Assembly (NCBI GenBank): GCA_021778575.1
Contig: JAJYCH010000063.1
Span: 1-11,783, forward strand
DNA length: 11,783 nt
Reading direction: 5' to 3'
Origin: Planctomycetota bacterium
Lineage (GTDB): Bacteria > Planctomycetota > Planctomycetia > Isosphaerales > Isosphaeraceae
Shown: in pieces, positions 1 through 6,361 of the stretch
Position numbering within the stretch: the first letter of the stretch is position 1
Layout: every line of letters starts with the position of its first letter
Translations under genes and position numbers: made by a program
The notes under the pieces: model-generated
What the model was told of the DNA's origin: nothing
What the model saw: the letters and a program-made list of their open reading frames with translations, nothing else
Databases searched by the model: none

Positions 1-386
1 GCCTCGCGTTTCAGCTCGGAGATGGTGTCCTTCTTGGCGGGCATGATCTCGTACGACGGCGTGTAGCCGCGGATCACGTCGAGGCCGAGCTTCCGTTTGG
101 GAAGGTCGCGGACATGCCCCATGCTCGCCTTGACGACAAACTTGGAGCCGAGAAACTTGTTAATCGACTTGGCCTTCTTCGGGCTCTCGACGATCACCAG
201 GCTCCGGCCTCGGATCACACTGACCGGTGCCGGCTCGTCGGTGGCAACCCGAGGTGCCTTGGCCTTCGCCTTGGTGGTTTTGCTGGCCTTGGTCGCGCTG
301 GCGGCCTTGGTCGACGCGGCTCGCTTCTTGGGCGAGGGGGTCTGGGGGGTCTCGGGGGATGCGGTTTTCGATGACTTTCGCGCCAC
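1..386 (-). CDS. topA: DNA topoisomerase I, N-terminal part (runs off the window)
   Basis: Type IA topoisomerase that relaxes negatively supercoiled DNA in the cytoplasm; only the first 128 residues are in the window. The start of the Toprim domain is clear: LVIVESPKKAKSINKFLG (about residues 63-80) followed by KASMGHVRDLP (86-96). The Glu of VESP (about residue 67) corresponds to the catalytic metal-binding Glu of the family. I chose the GTG at 386 because it is preceded by AGGAAG with good spacing and no in-frame ATG lies before the Toprim domain. Oddity: about 60 residues rich in Lys, Ala, Ser and Thr precede the Toprim domain, whereas in Escherichia coli TopA the domain begins almost at the N terminus. 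The gene is divergent from the chaperone gene at 631, with 244 bp between them. Identity is secure; whether the full protein is intact cannot be seen. Confidence 0.95.
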   Translation of the reverse strand, partial: MARKSSKTASPETPQTPSPKKRAASTKAASATKASKTTKAKAKAPRVATDEPAPVSVIRGRSLVIVESPKKAKSINKFLGSKFVVKASMGHVRDLPKRKLGLDVIRGYTPSYEIMPAKKDTISELKRE

Positions 387-481
387 GGTGTCTTCCTATC
401 CTGATCCGGACACTCCGCTTGGGTCGACGACCAGAATGATCGCACGAAAAAGTGAGCGGAGTCGAGCGGTCTCGTTTGCGA

Positions 482-509
482 TTGTTCTCGGGACGTTTCT
501 TGCTACACT
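482..509 (+). promoter_or_regulatory. Candidate sigma-70-like promoter for the PpiD/SurA-like gene
   Basis: TTGTTC at 482-487 and TACACT at 504-509 are separated by 16 bp, in the topA/chaperone divergent intergenic region. Transcription would begin near 516, giving a leader of about 115 nt before the ATG at 631. The match is moderate and planctomycete promoter consensus is poorly known, so this is only a candidate. No equally good promoter was seen on the other strand for topA. Confidence 0.35.
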
Positions 510-630
510 ACAGTTTGGGCCGGTGTTGGGAAGCCCGCGCCCTTCAAATAGCTAGCCTACAGGGGCGTGTCAAGAGGGACCGCTCCCGGTCCCCCCCGGA
601 CGAGCCGGCTCTGAAGCATCGAGGAACACC

Positions 631-2541
631 ATGCCGTTCGCGGTCTTTCGACAACATCAGCGGAAGCTTCTGGCCGTCTTCGCGATCCTGGCCATGATCG
701 GATTTGTCCTGTCCGACACCCTGCCCCGCTGGATGAACAGCGGCGGAGTGAACGACAAGGATCTGGAGGTCGCCGAACTTTACGGCAAGAAGATCCATCA
801 GTCCGACCTCTTCGAAATGCGTCAGAAGCGACAGATCGCTAATCAATTCATGTCGTGGGCCGACCGGTTCGGCAACATGAATTTCTTCGGCGGGTTCACC
901 CAGGCCGAGATGATCGACGCCTTGATCCTCCAGCACGAGGCCGATCGGCTCGGAATTCCCGACGACGCGGAATTCGCCAAGAACTGGGTCCAGGAACAGA
1001 GCCAGGGGATGAACGCGGCCCTGTTCGAGTTGATCCTCGCCCGGTTCGACCGCAAGATCAGCGGTGAACAACTGCTCACAGACGTCGCCAGCCAGGTCCG
1101 GCTCCTGTTGGCCCGGGCCGAGATCTCGATGCCGATCACCACCCCGCTCGACGTCTTTCGGAATTATCGCGACCAGACCGAGCGGACCACGTTCAAGGCC
1201 GTCCCGTACCTGGCCGAATCGTACACCGGCCAGGTCGGCGAGCCGACCGAGTCCGAGGTGGCCGAGCTTTATGAGAAATATAAGGACGTCCTGCCCGACC
1301 CGACCAAGTCGACGCCCGGCTTCAAGGTTGTCCGGAAGGTGAACGTCGAATTTCTCCAGACCGACATCAACCAGGTCGCCCGGCGGATCAAGCCGACGAT
1401 CCCCGAAAGCGAACTGAAAAAGTATTACGAAGCCCACAAGACCGACTATCCGCTCGACTTCGAGCTGCCGGTCGCCATCTTCGCCGGTGCGCCGGAACTG
1501 ACCCCGCCCCGGTACATCGCGTTTGAATTCGTCCGCGAAACGATCGTCGAAACCATCGCTCGCGAAAAGGCCAACGAGGAAATCCAGGAAACCTTCGGCA
1601 AGATTCGCGACGAGGTCATCGACAAGTTCTCCGACGCCTACCACGACGTGGAGGACGAGATCGCCGAAGCCAAGAAGGACGGCTCTCCGACCGACAAGTA
1701 CGTTCTGCCCAAGCTGACCGACCTGACCGAGATCGCCCAGAAGTACGGCTTGAAGCGCGAAGTGACCGGTCTGATCACCCGGAGCGAGGCGGAAACCTAT
1801 CCGGTGATCTTCCTCGCCCGAGCCGGCCTGTCGCCGACCAAGTCGACCGACGCCAAGACGTTTGCCGACATCATCTTCGGGCCGAAGAGCCAGCTCTTTG
1901 ATTCGTTCGAGATGAACGACTTCATCGGCAATTGCTTCCTCGGCCGGAAAATCGCCGACGAGCCGGCGCACGTCGCCGAACTCAAGGACGTTCGCGACCT
2001 GGTGGTTCGGGCCTGGAAGCTCGAAAAGGCCCGACCGCTGGCCAAGAAAGCCGCCGAGGAATACGCCGCCAAGCTGAAGTCGCTGGGCGGGCAGATCAAG
2101 GAACTCTCGGTCGAAACCCGACCGGTCCTCGAAATCTCCTCGGTCACGAAGCTTCAGCCCGGCCCCGAGATCCCCTCGCAGCACCCTGGGCTGATTCCGG
2201 GACGCCGAGGCCCCGCCGTGCTTACCGAGATCCGCCAGATCCCCAACGCGGGCACGGCGATCCTCGACAGCATGTTCAGCCTTCGCCCGGGCGACGTCGC
2301 CGTCGAAACCGACCTTCCGCAGTCAACTTACTACGTCATCGCGCTCGAACAGCGCCAGCCCGTGACCTATCAATCGCTGATGGGGCCAACCGGATCGCTC
2401 GCCAGCTATCAGGGCGAGACCGAGGGGAACGTCTTCCGCAAGGCGGTGACCGAAGGGATGGAACGGCTCCGGACCCAGGCGGGCTACAAGCCGCAGAACT
2501 ATCCCAGCGAAGATAAGACCAAGGACGAAGATCAGGGTTGA
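631..2541 (+). CDS. PpiD/SurA-like membrane-anchored periplasmic chaperone, PPIase domain apparently degenerate
   Basis: A 636-residue protein with one N-terminal transmembrane anchor (about residues 12-29) and a large exported region, the layout of PpiD. After the anchor comes a SurA_N-like helical segment: VAELYGKKIHQSDLFEMR (about 47-64) resembles the usual 'va.vnGe.It..ef' start, and EMIDALILQHEADRLGIP (about 93-110) the usual 'lId..Ll.qeA.rlGi' helix. Two later segments begin like parvulin domains (ELYEKYKD near 212 and ELKKYYEAHKTDYP near 261), but I do not see a compact, complete rotamase core. The C-terminal part (about 450-480, VVRAWKLEKARPLAKKAAEE) resembles the PpiD segment after the PPIase domain. 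The start is supported by GAGG six bases upstream. The expected role is folding of exported proteins. The broad family call is fairly secure; PPIase activity is doubtful. Confidence 0.8.
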   Translation: MPFAVFRQHQRKLLAVFAILAMIGFVLSDTLPRWMNSGGVNDKDLEVAELYGKKIHQSDLFEMRQKRQIANQFMSWADRFGNMNFFGGFTQAEMIDALILQHEADRLGIPDDAEFAKNWVQEQSQGMNAALFELILARFDRKISGEQLLTDVASQVRLLLARAEISMPITTPLDVFRNYRDQTERTTFKAVPYLAESYTGQVGEPTESEVAELYEKYKDVLPDPTKSTPGFKVVRKVNVEFLQTDINQVARRIKPTIPESELKKYYEAHKTDYPLDFELPVAIFAGAPELTPPRYIAFEFVRETIVETIAREKANEEIQETFGKIRDEVIDKFSDAYHDVEDEIAEAKKDGSPTDKYVLPKLTDLTEIAQKYGLKREVTGLITRSEAETYPVIFLARAGLSPTKSTDAKTFADIIFGPKSQLFDSFEMNDFIGNCFLGRKIADEPAHVAELKDVRDLVVRAWKLEKARPLAKKAAEEYAAKLKSLGGQIKELSVETRPVLEISSVTKLQPGPEIPSQHPGLIPGRRGPAVLTEIRQIPNAGTAILDSMFSLRPGDVAVETDLPQSTYYVIALEQRQPVTYQSLMGPTGSLASYQGETEGNVFRKAVTEGMERLRTQAGYKPQNYPSEDKTKDEDQG

Positions 2542-2567
2542 TCCGGGTCGAAGCCTTTTGAAGCAAA

Positions 2568-2633
2568 ATGGCCGGAGGAACAATGACCGATGATCACCTA
2601 CGAGAGGTCATCAGCCATCGTTACTCCGGCCAT
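2568..2633 (-). terminator. Hairpin terminator between convergent genes
   Basis: A perfect 10-bp inverted repeat, ATGGCCGGAG at 2568-2577 and CTCCGGCCAT at 2624-2633, encloses a loop that can pair internally (ATGACC at 2583-2588 with GGTCAT at 2606-2611). On the minus strand the stem runs directly into TTTT (complement of 2565-2568), so it fits best as an intrinsic terminator for the TIGR03067-type gene at 2652-3140. It lies 27 bp past the stop of the plus-strand chaperone gene and may also stop that transcript, though no T-tract follows on the plus strand. Confidence 0.55.
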
Positions 2634-2651
2634 CGTTGAGTTGGACGGCGA

Positions 2652-3140
2652 TCATGGATTGTCGCGACGAAATTCGTAATAAATCGTGCCTTCGGCCGGC
2701 TTGAGCTGGCGAGGTCGGGGGCGAGTGGGGACACCCAGCCGCTCGGGCGGGGCGAACGGATTGATGGCCAGCTTCAACCGGTCCCCCTCGAACGCGTAGA
2801 TCCCGATGATCCAGCCGGCATCGAGCCGGAAGTCGACCCGGTTATAATCGCCCTGCTGTTCGAGATAACAGGTGCCTTCGGCCTCGGGCTGGTCGATCAA
2901 CCCGACAAAGTGGGCCAAGTTGCCGGCGAATTCGACCCGGCAAGTGGCAGCTTTGGCCCCTTCCATCGTCAACCCGTTGCCCGCCTGAATCCGGGTCGCG
3001 ACCCATCGGCCCTGGAAGCGGTCGCGATCGCGCGCGATGGCCGATGAGTCGACACCCATCGAGCGTCCCCATGCGAGCAAGACCACGACCCCGGCCAGAA
3101 GAATCGAAACTGCCGCGAACTGATGATGCCGCACCGTCAT
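2652..3140 (-). CDS. TIGR03067-type planctomycete protein, exported or membrane-anchored
   Basis: A 162-residue protein of unknown function. Residues about 8-24 form one hydrophobic segment, either a signal peptide or a membrane anchor. The rest (about 38-158) fits the TIGR03067 pattern common in planctomycetes: an opening 'RDRFQGRWVATR' like the family's 'd...lqGtW.v', a middle strand region, then GIYAFEGDRLKLAINP, like the typical 'GiYeldGDtLklc..p', then RP near the end and a closing strand (YYEFRR). The start is strongly supported by AAGGAGG seven bases before the ATG. A candidate promoter lies at 3193-3221 and a hairpin terminator at 2568-2633, so the gene is probably monocistronic. The biochemical role of this domain is not established. 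Family assignment is by pattern recognition only. Confidence 0.8.
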   Translation of the reverse strand: MTVRHHQFAAVSILLAGVVVLLAWGRSMGVDSSAIARDRDRFQGRWVATRIQAGNGLTMEGAKAATCRVEFAGNLAHFVGLIDQPEAEGTCYLEQQGDYNRVDFRLDAGWIIGIYAFEGDRLKLAINPFAPPERLGVPTRPRPRQLKPAEGTIYYEFRRDNP

Positions 3141-3192
3141 CGACCGGCCTCCTTATGCCTTATGTCGCTTCTTGCTTTCCTCGATGATCGGC

Positions 3193-3221
3193 ATCCTAGC
3201 CCAGTGACCCGGAACGGTCGA
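3193..3221 (-). promoter_or_regulatory. Candidate promoter for the TIGR03067-type gene
   Basis: Read on the minus strand, TCGACC (3221-3216) and TAGGAT (3198-3193) are separated by 17 bp. Each box matches the sigma-70 consensus at four of six positions. The start point would lie near 3186, about 46 nt before the ATG at 3140. The position just upstream of a gene with a strong ribosome binding site supports it, but the match is modest. Confidence 0.35.
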
Positions 3222-3297
3222 GTCAGATCGCGATTCGTGACGACTTCGAGCGAGCATGGCCACCGGATCGGATCGAGCTGGTGCCGAGCATTCGCTC

Positions 3298-3921
3298 TCA
3301 GAAAGTTCGACTCAGCAGGATCAGGCAGATCCAGGCGAACGGCCAGGTCCAGAGGAGTATCGAGGCCGCGCTGTGGGTCCAGGCGTTGGTGATCTCGCCA
3401 GGGGTGGACCGTCTCGGGACGACCACCCAGAGGCCAACGGCCACCACGATCTGAAACAGGCCCACCAGCGCCCACGGGGTATCGATCGAGAACGCCGGGA
3501 CGATGAACATCGTCAAGGCGATCCAGTAACCGCCGATCAAGATCCAGGCGAGCTCGGCCTTGGTGTAGCGAGCCGGTTCCTCGACCTGGAGTCGAGCCGG
3601 CCCTCGGCCAACGGGCTCGGGCTTGGCGTCTTGAGCCGAGATCAGGCGTCCGGGACGGGCGGGGCGTCGTGGTTTTTCGAGAGATTTCGTGGACGGACCA
3701 CCGCGACGATCGAGCAGCAAGAGGACTGGCCCGCTCATCGCCAGGCCGAGCCAGACGAAGTCAATAATCAGGGCGACGACCGAGACGCCGGAAAACGGCC
3801 GGGAACTCGGCCAGAACGACCGGGCCAGGAGCGCGGCCATCCCGTAACCGACGACCAGGCCGATCAGGTCGTGAATCCGAAGACCTCGCGACGAACTGGT
3901 CCGGGACGGATCTGTGGTCAT
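3298..3921 (-). CDS. Polytopic membrane protein of unknown function, second of a tandem pair
   Basis: A 207-residue protein with about five predicted membrane segments (about 18-37, 46-70, 123-143, 150-168, 184-203). A basic, Pro-rich cytoplasm-like linker (about 71-118) separates the first two from the last three. I do not recognise the family. It shares landmarks with the protein encoded just upstream at 3940-4491: a GP.L.L.RR-like motif ending the second segment (residues 64-73 here) and a WTH motif followed 12 residues later by WP near the C terminus (WTH at 181, WP at 193). The start ATG has GAGGAAG upstream with about 10 bases of spacing. The gene begins 18 bp after the stop of its neighbour, so the two are very probably one transcript. 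Partners and substrate are unknown. Confidence 0.8.
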   Translation of the reverse strand: MTTDPSRTSSSRGLRIHDLIGLVVGYGMAALLARSFWPSSRPFSGVSVVALIIDFVWLGLAMSGPVLLLLDRRGGPSTKSLEKPRRPARPGRLISAQDAKPEPVGRGPARLQVEEPARYTKAELAWILIGGYWIALTMFIVPAFSIDTPWALVGLFQIVVAVGLWVVVPRRSTPGEITNAWTHSAASILLWTWPFAWICLILLSRTF

Positions 3922-3939
3922 CTTGGCTCGACTTCCTCG

Positions 3940-4491
3940 TCAACCCGTGACGATCAGTCCCACTCCGCACTGGATCGGCCAGGAAACGGCCAGACAGATC
4001 CCGAGTCGATGGGTCCAGGGGGTCGGCACTTCACTTCGGGTCCGCGGGGACGAGTTGCCGAGAAATCGCGCGGCGAGAGTCGGCACCGTGATCAGGGCGA
4101 CAACCGCCAGACCGAGCGTCAGACTGGTGACGTAAGCCAGATCGGACCGAGGCAATCCGGACCGGTTGGGTGTCTCGAACGTCCGGATCAGCGCCGCGAC
4201 CAACCAGGGCAACCCCGCCAGAGCCCAGAGTCGATCCCCCAATCGAGGATAGCCGTCGGGCCTGGTAAAGAACCGCCGGACCAGAAACAGATAAGGCCCC
4301 GCCGAAACCACGGCCAGCCACGAGAACAGAAACCAGGCCCAGAACCAGCCGATCGGACCGGCGACCCGTGGAACCGCCGAGCGGAGATGGACCGACGCCA
4401 CCGCCGCCCCCGTCACCAGGGCCAGACCGTCAAGAACCGTGAAGCCCCCACCCGACTCGGTCCGATCGACCATCACGACACCTGTTCTCAC
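3940..4491 (-). CDS. Polytopic membrane protein of unknown function, first of a tandem pair
   Basis: A 183-residue protein, if read from the GTG at 4491, with about five hydrophobic segments (about 20-37, 48-72, 87-103, 118-141, 162-181). The family is not recognised. Its landmarks match the downstream partner: GPYLFLVRR at 65-73, and WTH at 159 followed 12 residues later by WP at 171. The start is uncertain: GTG at 4506, GTG at 4491 and ATG at 4473 are all in frame. I prefer 4491 because AAGGA lies five bases upstream and because the candidate promoter at 4526-4553 would leave almost no leader before 4506. The gene is probably the first of a two-gene operon, 18 bp before the next start. It is divergent from der. 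Confidence 0.75.
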   Translation of the reverse strand: MRTGVVMVDRTESGGGFTVLDGLALVTGAAVASVHLRSAVPRVAGPIGWFWAWFLFSWLAVVSAGPYLFLVRRFFTRPDGYPRLGDRLWALAGLPWLVAALIRTFETPNRSGLPRSDLAYVTSLTLGLAVVALITVPTLAARFLGNSSPRTRSEVPTPWTHRLGICLAVSWPIQCGVGLIVTG

Positions 4492-4496
4492 GCCGA

Positions 4497-4501
4497 TCCT
4501 T
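4497..4501 (-). promoter_or_regulatory. Ribosome binding site that favours the GTG start at 4491
   Basis: AAGGA read on the minus strand, five bases before the GTG at 4491. Neither the longer alternative start (4506) nor the shorter one (4473) has a comparable Shine-Dalgarno sequence at normal spacing. Confidence 0.45.
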
Positions 4502-4525
4502 ACCACAGACTTCAGTCAATTTGGG

Positions 4526-4553
4526 ATTATCTCAAGAATTCTTGCCCCGGCAA
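4526..4553 (-). promoter_or_regulatory. Candidate promoter for the membrane-protein pair
   Basis: On the minus strand TTGCCG (4553-4548) and GATAAT (4531-4526) are 16 bp apart. The -10 box matches the consensus at five of six positions. Transcription would start near 4519, giving a leader of about 28 nt to the GTG at 4491. It lies in an AT-richer divergent intergenic region, which supports promoter use. Confidence 0.5.
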
Positions 4554-4608
4554 ACCCGATAATCCGCACGATTCGCACGACGAATCGATCCATCGGGGAT
4601 ACTCTGGA

Positions 4609-4636
4609 TTGTCTGAGAACGATGATGTCCTATAAT
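4609..4636 (+). promoter_or_regulatory. Probable sigma-70-type promoter for der
   Basis: TTGTCT at 4609-4614 and a perfect TATAAT at 4631-4636 are 16 bp apart, in an AT-richer stretch of an otherwise GC-rich region. The start point would be near 4643, giving a leader of about 113 nt before the der ATG at 4756. This is the best promoter match in the window. Confidence 0.6.
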
Positions 4637-4706
4637 AAAACGATTGAACCATCGAGAGTCCCCCACCATCTTGATATTCGACACCTCAGATCATACCAGC
4701 GGTGGG

Positions 4707-4739
4707 TCTCCGACCACCTCTTCCCGGGTGGTCCAGAGA
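4707..4739 (+). promoter_or_regulatory. Leader hairpin immediately before the der ribosome binding site
   Basis: GACCACC at 4712-4718 pairs perfectly with GGTGGTC at 4727-4733 around an 8-base loop. TCTC at 4707-4710 can extend the stem with GAGA at 4736-4739 across small bulges. The last base of the structure touches the der Shine-Dalgarno AAAGGA (4739-4744). No T-tract follows, so it is not a terminator; it may affect translation or mRNA stability. Function is inferred from position only. Confidence 0.35.
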
Positions 4740-4755
4740 AAGGACGCTTACCAGC

Positions 4756-6252
4756 ATGCCCCTGCCGAAAGTTGTGATCGTCGGTCGACCGAATGTCGGA
4801 AAATCCTCGCTTTTTAACTGGATGGTCCAGCGCCGGATCGCGATCGTCGACGACATGTCGGGCGTGACCCGCGATCGGGTGAGCACTCTCGCCCAGGCGG
4901 GCGACGATGACGATCCCCGGTTCTTCGAGCTGATGGATACCGGCGGAATCGGGATGGTCGACCGCGATGACCTGTCCGAGGACGTCGATCGTCAGATCGA
5001 GACCGCCATCCAGGAAGCCGACGTCATCCTGTTTGTCGTCGATGTCCGCGACGGCGTGATGCCTCTCGACGAAGAGGTGGCGCATCGGCTTCGTTACATC
5101 CAGAAGACCCCGGTCTTGCTGGTCATCAACAAGGCCGACACCCCCGAGATGGATTCGCGAGGCGGCGAATTCTACAAGCTCGGTCGCGGCAAACCGGTCT
5201 ATGTCTCGACCCAGCAGAATCGGAACCGCAACCAGCTTTACAAGATGATCGCCGAGCGGCTGCCCGAGGAACACTCGGCCCGGCCCGCCGACGAGGTCAT
5301 GAAGATCGCCGCCGTCGGTCGTCCCAACACCGGCAAGTCGACGTTCATCAACACGCTGGCCCGCGCCGAACGGATGATCGTCTCCGAACGACCGGGGACG
5401 ACGCGCGACTCGGTCGACGTCCGGTTTGAGCTCGACAACCTCCCGTTTGTCGCCATCGACACGGCGGGCGTCAAGCGCAAGGCCAAGATCAACGACAGTC
5501 TCGACTTCTACTCGGTCCACCGCGCCGAGCGCTCGATTCGCCGGGCCGACGTGGTTCTCTTGTTTCTCGACCCGACCCAGGGGATCACCCGGCTCGACAA
5601 GCAACTGGCCGACTACATCGCCAAGCAATACAAGCCCTGCATCTTCACGGTCAACAAGTGGGACCTGATGCAAAACACGGGCGACTCCGAAAAATCCCCC
5701 ATGGGGAAGTTCGCGGTTCTCGTCCAGCACGCCTTCCGGGGAATGGCCTACATGCCCCTGGCGTTCATCACGGCCCAGACCGGCCGGAACGTGAAAGCGT
5801 TGCTGAACCTCTCGCAGTCGATGTTCAAGCAGGCCAGCCAGCGGATCGGCACCGGGACGCTCAACCGGATCGTCCGCGAGGCGATCGATGCCCATCCGCC
5901 GGCGTCGAAGAACGGCCGGAATCCCCGGATCTATTACGCCACCCAGGTCGGCACCGCGCCGCCGACCATCGTCCTGTTCGTCAACTATCCCGGAATGTTC
6001 GAGGCCCCCTATCAGCGCTATCTTCTGAACTATTTCCGCGAGAAGCTGCCCTTCAAGGACGTGCCGATCAAGCTCTATCTCCGCGCCCGGACCCAGTCCG
6101 ACCCGAATGATCCCCGAGCACAGGACGAGGCCGAGGAAATGTTCGCCGACGCTGGATCACGCTCCCATGGCGGCTCCGCCAATGGCAGTCCAGCCGGCCG
6201 GACGTTGCTCGATCGCGAGGTCAACGAACTGCTCGCGGAACTGGAAAACTGA
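4756..6252 (+). CDS. der: Ribosome-assembly GTPase Der (EngA)
   Basis: An essential cytoplasmic GTPase needed for maturation of the 50S ribosomal subunit. The 498-residue protein shows the diagnostic two tandem G domains: the first with GRPNVGKS (10-17), GVTRD (36-40), DTGG (61-64) and NKAD (125-128); the second with GRPNTGKS (188-195), GTTRD (214-218), DTAG (235-238) and NKWD (300-303). A KH-like C-terminal domain follows (about 370-455), with YYATQVGTAPPTIVLFVN and YQRYLLNYFR as typical pieces. All nucleotide-binding motifs look intact. An acidic and Gly/Ser-containing tail of about 45 residues ends the protein, making it slightly longer than many homologues. I chose the ATG at 4756, directly before the first G domain, with AAAGGA 11 bases upstream; an in-frame GTG at 4702 would add 18 unrelated residues. 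Promoter and leader hairpin lie at 4609-4739. Confidence 0.97.
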   Translation: MPLPKVVIVGRPNVGKSSLFNWMVQRRIAIVDDMSGVTRDRVSTLAQAGDDDDPRFFELMDTGGIGMVDRDDLSEDVDRQIETAIQEADVILFVVDVRDGVMPLDEEVAHRLRYIQKTPVLLVINKADTPEMDSRGGEFYKLGRGKPVYVSTQQNRNRNQLYKMIAERLPEEHSARPADEVMKIAAVGRPNTGKSTFINTLARAERMIVSERPGTTRDSVDVRFELDNLPFVAIDTAGVKRKAKINDSLDFYSVHRAERSIRRADVVLLFLDPTQGITRLDKQLADYIAKQYKPCIFTVNKWDLMQNTGDSEKSPMGKFAVLVQHAFRGMAYMPLAFITAQTGRNVKALLNLSQSMFKQASQRIGTGTLNRIVREAIDAHPPASKNGRNPRIYYATQVGTAPPTIVLFVNYPGMFEAPYQRYLLNYFREKLPFKDVPIKLYLRARTQSDPNDPRAQDEAEEMFADAGSRSHGGSANGSPAGRTLLDREVNELLAELEN

Positions 6253-6296
6253 TCGGTCCCTTCAGCATTTCGCGAACTCGACCATGGTTTCCCGTC

Positions 6297-6321
6297 CGAC
6301 CCGGATTTATCATCCGGGTCG
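6297..6321 (+). terminator. Perfect 10-bp hairpin after der, terminator-like
   Basis: CGACCCGGAT at 6297-6306 and ATCCGGGTCG at 6312-6321 form a perfect stem around the 5-base loop TTATC. It begins 45 bp past the der stop codon and ends 41 bp before the ATG at 6362. The following sequence (ATTCGTTTCG) is only weakly T-rich, so it may terminate partially, attenuate, or stabilise the der mRNA end. No separate promoter for the next gene was recognised between the hairpin and its start. Confidence 0.5.
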
Positions 6322-6361
6322 ATTCGTTTCGAACGCGAGTGCCCCACCGGGAGCCACCCAG

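Noticed and set aside
544..2184. Long open frame of 546 codons on the minus strand, opposite the PpiD/SurA-like gene
   Set aside because: It is antisense to a gene with a clear membrane anchor, SurA-like motifs and a ribosome binding site. The translation is Asp/Gly/Leu-repetitive without motifs, as expected of an antisense frame in GC-rich DNA.
3256..4635. Open frame of 459 codons on the plus strand across both membrane-protein genes
   Set aside because: Its product is an extremely hydrophilic Arg/Asp/Gly/Pro/Gln mixture, the mirror of hydrophobic membrane segments on the other strand. The minus-strand genes have ribosome binding sites, shared motifs and coherent topology.
4630..5895. Open frame of 421 codons on the minus strand opposite der
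   Set aside because: Der is unmistakable on the plus strand, and the antisense product has no recognisable motif.
6107..6361. In-frame upstream extension of the TIM-barrel gene overlapping the end of der
   Set aside because: The Tat signal and a well-spaced ribosome binding site place the start at 6362. The 85 upstream codons overlap der or the hairpin and have no resemblance to the family.
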